NCBI GenBank assembly: GCA_017562135.1
Contig: QEYB01001251.1
Coordinates: 80,795-144,794, forward strand
From: Dipylidium caninum
Taxonomy: Eukaryota > Platyhelminthes > Cestoda > Cyclophyllidea > Dipylidiidae
Direction of reading: 5' to 3'
DNA length: 64,000 bases
Of this stretch, positions 38,632-49,639 are shown in pieces (positions within the stretch are counted from its first letter, which is position 1; each line of letters opens with the position of its first letter). The notes beneath the pieces were generated by a model. It worked only from the letters and a program-made list of their open reading frames with translations, was not told the origin of the DNA and made no database searches. Position numbers and translations under genes: made by a program.

Positions 38632-39512
38632 TGTGCTTTCGTTCGCCTTCTCTTCTCTCCAACACCACCCTCGGCGGGCTTTCTTCTTGTCTTCCTGAAA
38701 GCCTGACCGACGTGTTGCATTTTCGTATTGGGAGCGGCTTCGCAGTGCACTTACTGCCGGTTCACAGTTGTTTGCGCGTTCCCACTTCTCGTCCTGACTG
38801 TCAATTGGCGTCGTAGTTTACGCGCCACGCAGTGGTGGCAGCTGCGAGGCTCCTCCTCCTCCTCTGCGTTTGCTTTCATGGCCATGGAAACGACTCTGCT
38901 TGGGACGGTTTTATCAGTCGTCAGTCGGCGATGGGGGCTGCGAGTGGTTGGAACATCTGCGAGCAAGTGACAAACGTAGTTACCTGGAGGGAGGTCATTC
39001 TACTCGCCTACAACGTCACAGCTCATGAGCGGAAGCGTGGAAGGAAGGGGGCGCTCTTTGCCCACTTCCGTGTCCCCACTGGGCGTGGACTAGGCTGATG
39101 GTGACACGCCTTTCCGTCGAGGGTGTGGTGGGTGGGAAAACGCAGGAAAGCCTATTCGAGTGCCCCCTTCCCACCCGGGGCGCTCTTGTCTGCCGCATGG
39201 GGGCGAGCAGAAGCCACCAGAATGCGGCGCGGCGCGTCAGTGGTGTGAGGCGGCGGGAAGCAGGAAGTGGGAGGCGGGAGGTGGGTGCGGTGGGGAAAGC
39301 GATTTACTGAGCGACAGGTTGGTGGTGGCAGAACTCATGGGTCAGTGGGGAAGCTACATTAGCACGGACGAGGGCGGTCTTGGGTTCATTCACAGGCGTG
39401 GTGTGGGGGCTGCTCCTCGGCTCCTCCGAGGGACGACGCACCTCCGGAGGACGAATTGGTGGGTGGGAGGAATAAACACGGTTGTTGGCGATTCGGTTTG
39501 CCCTCTTCCCCT
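38632..39512. other. Spacer between convergent EIF2S2 and ZnF-A
   Basis: GC-rich DNA between two genes transcribed toward each other. It should contain the ZnF-A 3'UTR on the minus strand. I see no additional exon. Confidence 0.4.
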
Positions 39513-40483
39513 TCAAGGCTGATGATTCTCGAGAGCTTGCTTCATGAGAATCCTGCTCAGCTTGTTGATGATCTTCCGGTTGGTGGGATGATGGCACTCG
39601 AAGTGCGCCAGCAGCAGGTCTGTCCGGTCAAAACTGATTCCGCAGCGGGCGCACGAGGTGGGCGGTGGCGTCTCCCGACCTGACGCGGACGCAGACTCGG
39701 ACTCCGATTCCTCCTTGCGTCCTTCCTCCTGTTGATCGGGCCACGAGACCTCCATGGGGGGCGCAGCCTCGCTCTCCTCACGAATTTGCATCGGCGACGA
39801 AGGTGCTGCACGAAGGCGTAAGGCATGAGGCTCTCCTGGGAGATGTGCTACAACACTGACGACATGCAACTCACGGCGATGGATATTCACGTGGTACCTC
39901 ATCTCAAGGAGGCTGTTGTATCCCCTGAAACACCTCACACAGACAAACAACTTGCTGTAGCTGTGTGTCAGCAGGTGCTGGTGGATCGTAATCAGACTGT
40001 GGAAGTCTCTGAGGCAAAAATCACAAGTGTAGCGGTTCTCCGATTTCTTGGTACCTTTGAACAGAGTGAAAAACTTCGAAACGCCAACCGCTCTGGGGAA
40101 TATAATGACCGGTAAATGGGGTGGCAATGACGGCTGACGTCTGCCTCGCCGGGGTCGACCACCGACAGCAGACAGACAGTCAGGCAGGCGGACACAGAGT
40201 GGGGGACGTGGAAGGCGACTTACACAAATAGTGCATGAGGTACTGCACTTGGGTCTGACGACTGGGCGCAAAGGGGTTGAAGATGGCATCGCCGTCGAAG
40301 ACGTACCTCAGAGAGGGGTTGCCTTCAGCCACCATCTCCTGATGTGCACGTGAGAGAAGACGGACGACTTACTGCCAACCTTTCGGGTATCCCCGAATAC
40401 TCGAAGGGCGTCACCATCATGGCTTGCATTATCTCCTCCTCCGTCTGGGGACATTTGAACGAATTGTTATCTTTGCTCACCAT
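39513..40483 (-). CDS. C2H2 zinc-finger protein A (4 exons, 244 aa)
   Basis: Exons 40483-40373, 40338-40224, 40090-39875 and 39805-39513 join in phases 0, 1 and 1. Three C2H2 fingers are visible: CDFCLRDFHSLITIHQHLLT plus H, CVRCFRGYNSLLEMRYHVNI plus H, and CARCGISFDRTDLLLAHFEC plus HH. Before them lies a module that I cannot name: FKCPQTEEEIMQAMMVTPFE, then PERLAEMVAEGNPSLRYVFD and AIFNPFAP. A Ser/Glu-rich linker separates fingers 2 and 3. The protein is probably a nuclear DNA-binding regulator. The start is the ATG opening the conserved module; ATGGTGAGC there also resembles a donor site, so a longer N-terminus is possible. Exon 3 uses the second AG of CAGAG as acceptor, since the first would create a stop. 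It is paralogous to ZnF-B, about 4.5 kb upstream. Confidence 0.75.
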
Positions 40484-43400
40484 CTTCCCAACTCCGCCCA
40501 CGGCAAGTCACGTCTTAGCGCGGATCTGTGTCCCGATTCTGACAAGGAGTGCTCGCAACTCCGCTGATGCCAATTCGCCTCTGACCTTCACATCAGCTCA
40601 CGTCACAGAAGCGCAAGTCACCGGGTGAGTACGCTTCGAGATGCGTGCTTGTGGAAGCGAGAATCGCCCACCACCTCAACTCGGTGGGGCAGTGGGCACC
40701 AGTCGAGGTTACTGTGGGGGAGAGCAGAGCGGCGAATGCTCTCGGGCATCTGGTGTGACCGCGTGAACGCGTCGGTGGGGCACCCACATCGTGCAGACGC
40801 GGTCACCTTCTTCACGACGTCTCCGTCAAAGTGCCTTATACCTGTCCACTCTTTTACCTCAGTCGCCACTCAGTTGCCCTCCAAGTGGAGCAGATCGAAG
40901 GGCGACCGATGAGTCGTCGTCCTCGTCACCGCGACACCTCCTTCCACCTCATGTGGGCTATAGGAGAGACCAAGTGTCTACCGGTAACGCTCCGTCCGGA
41001 CCAGCATTCGACACTTACCTCGTCTGCGGTGGCCGACGCGCAAGTATCCGCACACTTTGCCAAGGTCGTCGAGCTCAACAACCTTCGAAGCCACCAATGA
41101 GTCGTGCGACTACAACGTTCATATTATTCTTCGCTACTGAGAAAGTCAACAAAGAAGTTCTCCTCCCGACCTCCCTGCACTATTTGTCCTCAAGTCAGTG
41201 TGGAATATCTTGTGCTTTTAAAGCCGTTGCCACTGTCCCAGTGCATGGATGCTTTCATTGGTGCGCTTGCCGCAGTACGCACGGTAAGCGGACCAATCAC
41301 AGCGCCGCCCAACAGCCATTGGTGTAGAGGGTCCAATGCGTCAACTCACCAAATGTAGGAGACAACGTGGCGATTTCCCCTAGTAGCGCCCACGGAGATT
41401 ATGAACAGTTGGCATCATGAGAGTGAAGAGATCTCAGACGACATCTCTTCGGTTCGCCCTTTTACACTATCCTCACACATTCCACCACTCGTCTCCCACT
41501 TTATTGCGTCCTCCCTGCACCCCATGTCAGCACTGGTTCTCAGTATAAGACGATGACTACATCTGTGAAGGTAATACCCACCACCCGAGATCTCGGTTGG
41601 CTCCCTTTCCTCCTCAACCACAAACGCTGTGTGTTCTGACTTCCTCAACCTACGCTCTCAAGGGGCGGGTGGACTCTTGGACATTCGCAATCCCAATGGA
41701 TGGTGAAAAGGTCCACTTGCCTCACCTGTCAGGTTGAACCGATTGCCGGCCTGTTAGCTAACAGAGAGCAAAAGAGGGTTGAGGCAGTGGGAGAATTCGT
41801 CTCCCCTCACCACTGGCACACGCAACCCCGGTGCTGCAGCCATTTGCGTACAGCCACAACTGTCACAGCCTAACAATTCCACATCGTCAGTTCACACTAC
41901 GAGTTTACCTTTCTCAACGCTTGCCCCGCCACTCACGTGCACACACACCCGACTCTATTACTACGAGCAACAGCCGCAGTTAGCCACACGTGCAAATGAC
42001 CCCACCTCCTCAAATCCACCCCAAATGCCTTTCCCCCACTGAACAGACTGCGGTTGGTTAATGAGCCACACTCCCCACAACGTTGCACACACACGAATGC
42101 TTTTCACTGCCACATTTCTCATGAGTGGAGCCTTCCGCCTCTGCTGTCTGCACTGCCAGTCAGTGCATGGCTCCAGTCTCCTGCGCGCCTACACGCGCAC
42201 ACACACAGGCACACGCACACACCATTTCACCTTCACGCGACCACCGGGCACCTCGTGGGTGTAGGTTTTGTTAACCAACTAAGGAAAGCGCTTGCAAGTC
42301 ACCAACGCCGACGCTGTGGTGCCACCTCGCAGGTTGGGTTGGTCCACCTCCATTTTCCTCCGATACCACGTGCACTTCCACGCGCTCCACGCCACGGGCG
42401 TCTCTTCACCTGCACTTGCTCGAAGCAGAAGCTGTATATATGAGTGTGCGAAAAATCTTGTTTTGTCTCGATGTCTCGGGCAGGGGACCACTTTCGGTCA
42501 CCGTGATGAGTCACGTGGCGTCGATGGGTTTCCACACCTAGCAAGGCAAAAGCAGTGGGTGACCCAGTGTATGTGTGTGTGTGTGTACGTGCTCGTTTGT
42601 GTTTGTCCAAGTCCATCATAATGGTCGAGGTAGGTGGGATCGGGTCAACTCAGCGCTGTCCCTCCCTGACTAGGCGACGCGACTGGTGGAAGCAGGACAA
42701 AGTCGGTGACAGCAATGACCGCGCTACGAGCAGCTGCCTGCTCGCGTCTGACACCTACGTGCCAATCGAGGCAGGCAGCTCTACCATTTGACAATCACAC
42801 CCGGTCGCTCCAACCAAATCAGTGTCCTCCTCCTCCACCTCCTCCAACACAACGCTGCCACGCTATGCGAGGAGAGGAGGGGAGGAGGGGAGGAGGGGAG
42901 GAAGAGGAGGCACCAGCGCAGTATCGCCGCTTCGCCCCCGACTGAACGCAGAAGCAGGCGACGCGTCAAGGCACCATGTGTTTGGCATCACTCCACTCGA
43001 CTCGCATTAAACCCGCTGCATCGGCACTGCGGCCTGAGGCCCACCCAAGGCCAGGGCGACGCGCTTGCAATGCCCCCATCATCGCACAACGCTGGTCAGA
43101 GGAGGGAAGGGCTGCAGGCAACTCCTCCCACAGTCACTGGGGGAAGGGAGCTCGCCTCCCCTCTACTCTCCTCTCCGTCAACTCGACTTGAGATAAGGCA
43201 CTTTCTCCACTCTCCCCCGAGTGGCAGTCTACTCAGGATGATAGTCAGACGAGGGAAGAAGACACATTGCTTCACATAACGGCGTCGGCAAAGTCGGCTA
43301 CTCCTCCTCCTCGTCCTCTTTGGTGCTCGTCTGCAGAGATTCGACACCTTTCGCAAGCACCTGTTATGTGCAAGCCGCCCTCCTTCCACTTGCAATCGCA

Positions 43401-44942
43401 CTTACACCTCACACCTCACACGAGGGGCCCCACACCGCCCACTTGAAGTCCACGAGAGTCACTAAGCCTGGTGCACTCCACATAACGTGAGGGCGAGGGG
43501 TGCGGGTCAGACTCTAAGACGACCGAGCCATCCAGCAGCGATGGACGTGCACCGCAGTCGCGTGGGACGAGGTGGTGAGGGAGTGGCAGTGGGCGTGTGC
43601 CACCAGCTGCGGTGCCACTCCGAAACCCCCGCTTCTCTGCCTTTGCCCACCAAGCACACGTCCACAGCAGGCATCCCACTCAACTCCACATTTCCATCAC
43701 ACCACCACCCACTCAGGCAGCTCTGACCACTGGACGCCGACGCCGCGTCCCCCAACACCACAGGTTGTGTCAATGCCTCTTGCTCTGACACGCCACCATT
43801 GCCAGCCTCGGGTGGCAAACCACCGTCTCGGCATCTTCGCAGCCCGCCCGCTCTCTCCTCCTCCTCATCCTCCTCCTCCTCCTCCTCCCAGCCCACGTTA
43901 GCCACCAGTTCACTGCACGAGCTCTACGCACAGAGGACAGATTGGCCGAGTGTCGCCCTTCCTGGTGGTCGCCTCTGCACCCAGGTGACATGTCGGTCGC
44001 ACCGGTCCCACCTCCACCCCGTCGACACGACGGAGGGATGGTGGGCACGTCGACGCGGTCGTCCGACGTGTCCGAACGTGTCTCACATGGTCTGATCCTT
44101 ACGTCGGTGGCAGAGCAATGTCCAGCTGCGCCCGCCGCACACCTCGCGTCCCACGTCGCAAGTCGGCCATCCCCTCGCCTAATTTCATCATCTGCCTGCC
44201 TCTTCGCCGGCGTGGGGGACAGCCTTACCTGGGAATAGTGATCGACAGTCCTCGCAATAACCCCAACTCTCACCCTCCGTCCACTCGCCTCTGTGGCGAC
44301 GCGACCGCCGACAATGCGGCACTCGTACCGCCTCCCCTCTCTCCGCGTCTCCTCCTGCCACCTCGGCGATCACAGTGACGCGGTGCACGGTGCGCGGTGC
44401 GCGGTGTCGGCAGCGCAGGTGACTGCGGTGAGGGCGGAGCAACAGGCACCGAGGTTGCGAGGCGCACTCCACACTGGCTGAGGTGCCACAATCCCCAACG
44501 TGGATCACCTGCGTGGATGACGACGCCACATCACTGGTGGGTGGCAGACTTCCGTCTCTCTTCCTCCTACGTCAGTCGAGGGCAGTCGAGGGAGGTGGGG
44601 AGCCGAGGCGTCAGGCCCCTCCGAGCACAAGCAATGCGCCACAAGGGGAGCATCAGAACACTCTCTTCGTCCTACTTACAAGGGAGGTGACTGAGGGGAA
44701 TGTTGAAAGACGTGAAGCCGTGCACAAACTCTGCTCGAGGCACACACACACACACACCAGCCAACGTCGCTCGTGGCAGTTGCGCGACGCCAGCGGCGAC
44801 GTCGGTGGCCACGGTAGCGACGGTGCCGATGTGGCGACGGAGATGGCGCCGGTGGGACAGAGGAGGAAGTGGGTGACAGTCGAGCATGGCAATGGGAATG
44901 TCGATGTGGATGGCATGGCATGGCATGGCACGGGGAGACGTC
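40484..44942. other. GC-rich, low-complexity spacer between ZnF-A and ZnF-B
   Basis: About 4.5 kb without a supported gene. It contains GT/CA-rich stretches (42190-42225, 42568-42590), a GAGGAGGG run (about 42869-42911) and a CTC run (43855-43890). Numerous overlapping long frames reflect composition, not coding. The ZnF-A promoter and ZnF-B 3'UTR must lie at its ends. Confidence 0.4.
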
Positions 44943-46624
44943 TCACGGCTTCTCCGCGTCTTCCATGTGTCTGTACGCCTGCGAGATTGCGTCGGTGTCC
45001 GAGGGGTGGTTGCTCTCCAAGTGCTCCAACAGCAGCTCGTACGTCTCGCACGAGAAGCCGCACCGCTCGCAGACACGCAGCGTCTCTCGCCGCTGACGGT
45101 GAGGCCGGCTCACCGCCACTCTGTGCACGCACCTCAGGTGAGTCTCCAGTGTGGAGCGTTGCGTGAACCGATTCGCACAGTGGGTGCACTCGAAGGGACG
45201 AACAGCTGCTTTGCACCAATCGCCAGGGCCACGCGCCGTCAGACGATGCACCGACGCATAAAAGGCGAAAAGACGCAGACGAGACGAGACTAGACTACAC
45301 AAGACTAGACGACGTAAGATCAGATTGACGAGAGCAGGAGATGTGGCTGCTGTGCCTGCGACTGACTGCGACTGCGACTGCGACTCTGACTGTGCGTGTG
45401 CGTGTGCGTGTGCCACGAAGGTGCAGATGCAGGGGCAGGTGCAGGCGTAGGTGAAGACGAAGATGGGCGGTGAGCTCACTCACACGTGTGTGTCCGAATG
45501 TGGCGCTTCATGTCGAAGGTGTCGTTGAAGCCCTTCAGACAGTACACGCACAGGTAGGTTTTGCTGTCGCTGTGGCACAGAAGGTGCTGCCGCAACGACC
45601 GCGGCGAACTCTTCTCTCGACCACACGCTCCGCACACGTAGCCGCCGCCCTCTTTCTCCCTCCCTGACAACAGAGCAAAACACCGTCATCATCAAGAACC
45701 CCCACCACGCGCCTCACACCGCTGTCCACGCCAACACACGCAACACAGGCAGGCAAAGCCAACACCGCGGCGGGCGAGCAGACGGACTGCTGGCAGTGCT
45801 GCCGACCCGCGACACAGCAGCCCGGCAGCACAGCAGCAGACAACAGCACAGCAGCAGACAACTGCACAGCAGAGCACAACACAACACAGCAGAGCAGAGC
45901 AGAGCAAAGCAGAGCAGAGCACGTGGTTGCGCGGAGCAGGAGCATCTGAGCGCGAGCACATGCGTGGGGAGCGTACAGAAGTTGGCCACCAGGTCGGCAA
46001 TCCGCTGCTTCGCATCGACTGCGAACGGATTCACGATGACTTCACGGTCGTTCCTGTACCTCAGCCGGGGGTCATTGTTGCGCAGCATCTCCTACAACTC
46101 AGACGAAGCGGTGAGGGTGAACGCAAGAGAGGAGCAGACTCACCATGACCTGCTGGCGACAGAGCTCCGGATCCGGCTGGCGGTGAAGGAGTGGTGGCTC
46201 TCGCCCTCCCGAAGCCGTGTCGCCACTCGACGTCCCTTCGCCACTTGCTCTTCCCCGTTCCCGTCCTCGTCCTCGTCCCCTTACCCTTCCTCTTCCGCCT
46301 CCTACTCCATCCGTCTGTTCAAATTCATCCACTCCCTCTCCTTTTCCTCTTCCTCTTCCCCTCCCCTTCCCCTTCCTCGGCCACCTCTTCCTCGCCACCA
46401 ACGTCGTCGACGACGCGTTCATCGGGCAGGTCGACGTCCACATCCACGTCCCTCTGTCTGTGCCTCTGCCTGTGTCTGCCTCCACTCGCCCTCCCCGTCT
46501 CACTTAGCACCGCGCTGCGCGCCCGCTTCGTCGCGATCGGACCACTTGACAGCTGACGCAAATTAACCGGCTCCGACTGCCTCAGGGGACAACTCCTCCT
46601 CTTCCACTCAACTCTCAAATCCAA
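44943..46624 (-). CDS. C2H2 zinc-finger protein B (3' exons; 5' end unresolved)
   Basis: Secure exons: one ending at 46144, then 46091-45977, 45663-45484 and 45205-44943. They encode the same unnamed module as ZnF-A (EMLRNNDPRLRY, then REVIVNPFAVDAKQRIADLV), two fingers (CGACGREKSSPRSLRQHLLC plus H; CVYCLKGFNDTFDMKRHIRT plus H) and two more (CTHCANRFTQRSTLETHLRC plus VH; CERCGFSCETYELLLEHLES plus NH). The 115-nt module exon and all intron phases match ZnF-A. Further upstream, a minus-strand frame at 46624-46325 encodes DEPLDLRVEWKRRS followed by acidic and Lys/Arg-rich stretches and probably belongs to the same gene, but I could not place its splice sites. A PLDLR sequence resembles CtBP-binding PxDLS motifs (inference), which would suggest a repressor. 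Confidence 0.65.
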
Positions 46625-47241
46625 CGGCTCGTCCGACGTCGCACAGTCGCCCAGTGGTCGCTCCGACGACGACGGCCTGAAGTGGTGTGTAATGCTGGAG
46701 GAACTGCACTAACCCTGACATCGCACTGTCCACTCAATGCGAGTCGCCCTGTCCACGAGTGCACCAGGGAGTAAGAGAGCTGATTCCTCCCGTCCACGGG
46801 GACACCACACAGCCTGGCTTTCGTGACAATCAGCCCACGCACTCCGCCTTTTATTCCTCCTCCTCCCCATCAGCGCACGTGTTGTCAACCAGACTGCGCC
46901 GCTGATTGGTGGATGCATCGTGAGCACTCGTCACTCCATTGGCCATCAACTCGCATGCACAACCCGGGCTGTCAGCGCCTCTTTGTGGCCCCTTCTGCCC
47001 CACCGCCACCGCCACCGCCACCGCCACCGCCACCTCGCAGCTGCAATCGCAATCGCCTCGCTCCAGTGGCGTCTTCTCGATCGAGGTGGTCTATACTGCC
47101 GACTGCACAACCATCCACTTGAGCAACAAACGTGCATCCCACCGACACCAAAATGCCCGAGGGAACTGCAGCCGCATTAGCCTTTCCTCCCCCCAACACA
47201 CTCAACGCACCTCGCCTCGCACATGGAACACCCACAACATC

Positions 47242-47244
<3 letters not shown>

Positions 47245-47275
<31 letters not shown>
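47245..47275. repeat. CA microsatellite (left arm)
   Basis: About 15 CA units; the mirror-image GT tract is at 51557-51585 in the right arm. Confidence 0.85.
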
Positions 47276-47276
<1 letters not shown>

Positions 47277-47973
47277 CACTCCGAACGACGGAGGTGGAGA
47301 CGAGGCGAAAGAGACACCCCTCCGTCTTCCACGTGGAGACGAGGCAGTTGCCGCACTGTCCTGAGTAGATCCCACGACGACAGGCGAAGGAGGAAAGGGA
47401 AAGGGAAAGGGAAAAGGAGGATGAGGAGGAGATCGAAAACGAGACACAGAAGGTAGGAAGGAGGCCGCATTTCCCTCGCTGCAAGAATGTCTCCATTCCG
47501 CCGCGAAGCCTCCCTCACCACGGCATGTGGTCAGTGAGACAAACCAACAGTTTCGCGAGACGGCGCTTTGACATGAGGAGAAGAGAAGCAATCGCGTGCT
47601 CCTGCTCAGTCGTCTGCGTCTTCAAGGTCGAGGTGACATGACCAGCACCCTGGAAGACCGAAGAGAGGGAAGGGGAGTGGACGAGGCGGTTGTTCACGCG
47701 CTGCCATGTCTGCAGTCGCTTCTCCTTTGTGGCCCCCTCCTCGTCCTCCTCGTCCTCCCCGTTCCCCTCGATGCCTCCACGAAGAAGAGTCCACACGCAG
47801 CGTCGCAGGACAGTGCGACCACGCTGAACGTCTCACCTGGAGTCGAGAAGAGGAGAGGAGACCACAGCCCGTCTCGTGGACTGCGTTCGAGCGATTCTGC
47901 TGTTGCGTCGTGTGTCGTGTGCCGTGTGCCGCATGCTCTGCTCCTCGCGTTCTCACCGCTGCCAGGTCTACAC

Positions 47974-48300
47974 CTCGTCGTCCACCACACACTCGTCGCA
48001 TGACTCGTGTGAGAGGCGACTCAGCCGTTTCGACGCACACTGAACGGAGGTCGCGGGTGCGCCTCCAGCGGGTGAGTGGCGGTCGTGTGACATCTTCTCC
48101 TCCAGCACGCCTCGTCTGCTGCTGTCCGCCTCCACCGCTCGTCTCTCCGCCTCTCCGACCACACGTCTCGGAGTCGTGGGCGCAGAACTCTTCCCCAGAG
48201 GGCACTGCTGGTGCCGATGCAGCCGTGGGCTGGCAGTGCCTCCTCCCGCTCGTCCGTCCACAACTCCGCCACCAAAAATGACTTTGAGGTCGTTTGGAGG
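47974..48300 (-). other. Candidate 109-codon exon upstream of ZnF-B
   Basis: On the minus strand an acceptor (CAACAG before 48300) opens a 327-nt phase-0 block ending at a GAG|GTGTAG donor. It reads PPNDLKVIFGGGVVDGRAGG at the start and SRLSHESCDECVVDDE at the end. Its protein-like composition and flanking splice signals suggest a 5' exon of ZnF-B, but no family match is recognised and overlapping frames are also open (one runs 347 codons). Confidence 0.3.
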
Positions 48301-49423
48301 CTGTTGCATGGTGCTCGCTCACCTTCGTCTTCATTACCGGTGAGTGGAGGAGAACGACGACCAGCCACGAAGCCCAACAATCAACAGTTTGACATTCGAC
48401 TGACAGACGGGAGACGACACACCAGCCGAACGCCGTGCCGCCAACGGACTGGCGCATCTGCACCCCGCCCAGTCGAGGCAAGTGGACGAGTAAAACAACA
48501 ACTCCCCTCCAATCTGACCCCACCATTCCACTATTGAAGCATGCTTTTGGCTGTGTGACTGGCAATTTCATAAAATCACTTTGCAAAGCGCAAAAGTTCG
48601 CCTTCATGGAGTTCGCTTTAATCTCGCGGTTGGGCGCTCGTCTCCTCAAGCGTTCGTCGCGATCGCCTCACACGCAGAAGTCGTCATGTGAAAAGGTCCA
48701 AATTTAAGATCACAGTCTGACTTCACCACTGTCGAGGCGACGTCGCCTCGACGGAGACGACGTCGCATCCACCTCAACCGCGTGCGCCTTCTGCTCAGCT
48801 CAGTCAGCATGCTTCAAAGAGAAATAGTGAATGGAAGTCGCACACATGGATGGATCCTTGTTGCATTCGACGCAAATGACGCAGAATGGGCTCTACCAAC
48901 AATGCCTCCCTCCACTCCGACTCAAACCGCCACACCCCACCACCCGACACCGCGCCATGCCGTGGGTGGGTGGAGCGAGGGAGTTGGCACTCGAGGCCCA
49001 CTCCTCGTTCAACGTGTACACGGACGCGGTTGGTGGAAGACTCCGTTGACCGCGGCGTTGTCAGGTGTGAAGCATTTCTGGTCTCCCGAAGATGGTACGC
49101 AGACCGGGGCGGATGACGCACTTGCGTTGGACGGAGGCGCAGCCGAGAGGCACCGAGTTCAGCGCAGCATGGTCAGCGTCCACTGGTGTGGCCTGGGAGG
49201 AGATTAGCCACCCCCGTCGAGGGGAGCCGCGATGCATCTACAGCCTCGCTCGAGGTGTGGATCGATTCCCTCGCTCCCCAAAAATTTTTGAACACAAACG
49301 GACTCTCGGACTTCCCCGTCGGCTCACGACCGCCACCAAGAGATCGACCCGCTTCGCGCGATTTTCAGACATTAGGCGGCGACGGCGCGAGAATCTGGTC
49401 AGGACTCAGACACACAGCTGCTC

Positions 49424-49433
49424 TTTTCGAAAA
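49424..49433. repeat. Palindrome centre (TTTTCGAAAA)
   Basis: A perfect 10-bp palindrome marks the symmetry point, between 49428 and 49429. Flanking bases still pair imperfectly (CAGCTGCTC against CTGCAGTGT), so there is no unique spacer. The innermost 220-240 bp of each arm (49190-49428 and 49429-49650) are clearly more diverged than the next kilobase. Confidence 0.85.
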
Positions 49434-49566
49434 ACACTGCAGACGTGTCTTATCCACCAATCTCGTTTGCCGTCTCTAATGTCGCCTGAATGACGGGTCG
49501 GGGATCTTTTGGTCGCGGTGTGGCCGGGGAAACCGAGACTCTTATTGTGACATCAAAATTTTGGTT

Positions 49567-49639
49567 GGGGAGCGAGGAATCGAACTCGACAAGCGTTCTG
49601 TTGGCTTTGTCATGCCTCCCTCCCACTGGCTGAGCTCCC
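49567..49639 (-). other. tRNA-like 73-nt element (possible tRNA-derived SINE head)
   Basis: Read on the minus strand, the ends pair as GGGAGC with GCTCCC, an A-box-like CAGCCAGTGGGAGG follows the 5' end, and a B-box-like GAGTTCGATTCC sits before the 3' end, all within 73 nt. I cannot fold a proper anticodon arm, and the T-stem seems to lack one G. The left-arm partner (about 49258-49290) keeps the B-box side (GATCGATTCCCTCGCTCCCC) but not the A box. A decayed tRNA gene, a SINE or a damaged copy are all possible. Confidence 0.35.

Larger units (their letters stand above)
36471..49428 (+). repeat. Left arm of a giant inverted duplication (intact copy)
   Basis: This arm pairs, in reverse complement, with 49429-64000. 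Matching anchors, left to right arm: 36471-36560 with 64000-63905; EIF2S2 exon 37373-38108 with about 63117-62390; 38368-38543 with about 62125-61949; ZnF-A with about 59900-60960; 44090 with about 54965; the CA repeat 47245-47275 with the GT repeat 51557-51585; 48541-48720 with about 50300-50100. The true left end cannot be set because the right arm runs off the window. Confidence 0.93.

Noticed and set aside
46972..47496. 174-codon minus-strand frame with Cys-Val and poly-Gly runs
   Set aside because: The runs come from the CA and CCGCCA microsatellites; only a short stretch resembles protein.
47606..48649. 347-codon minus-strand open frame
   Set aside because: Arg/Gly-rich composition from GC-rich DNA with no domain, and it conflicts with splice-bounded frames in the same place.
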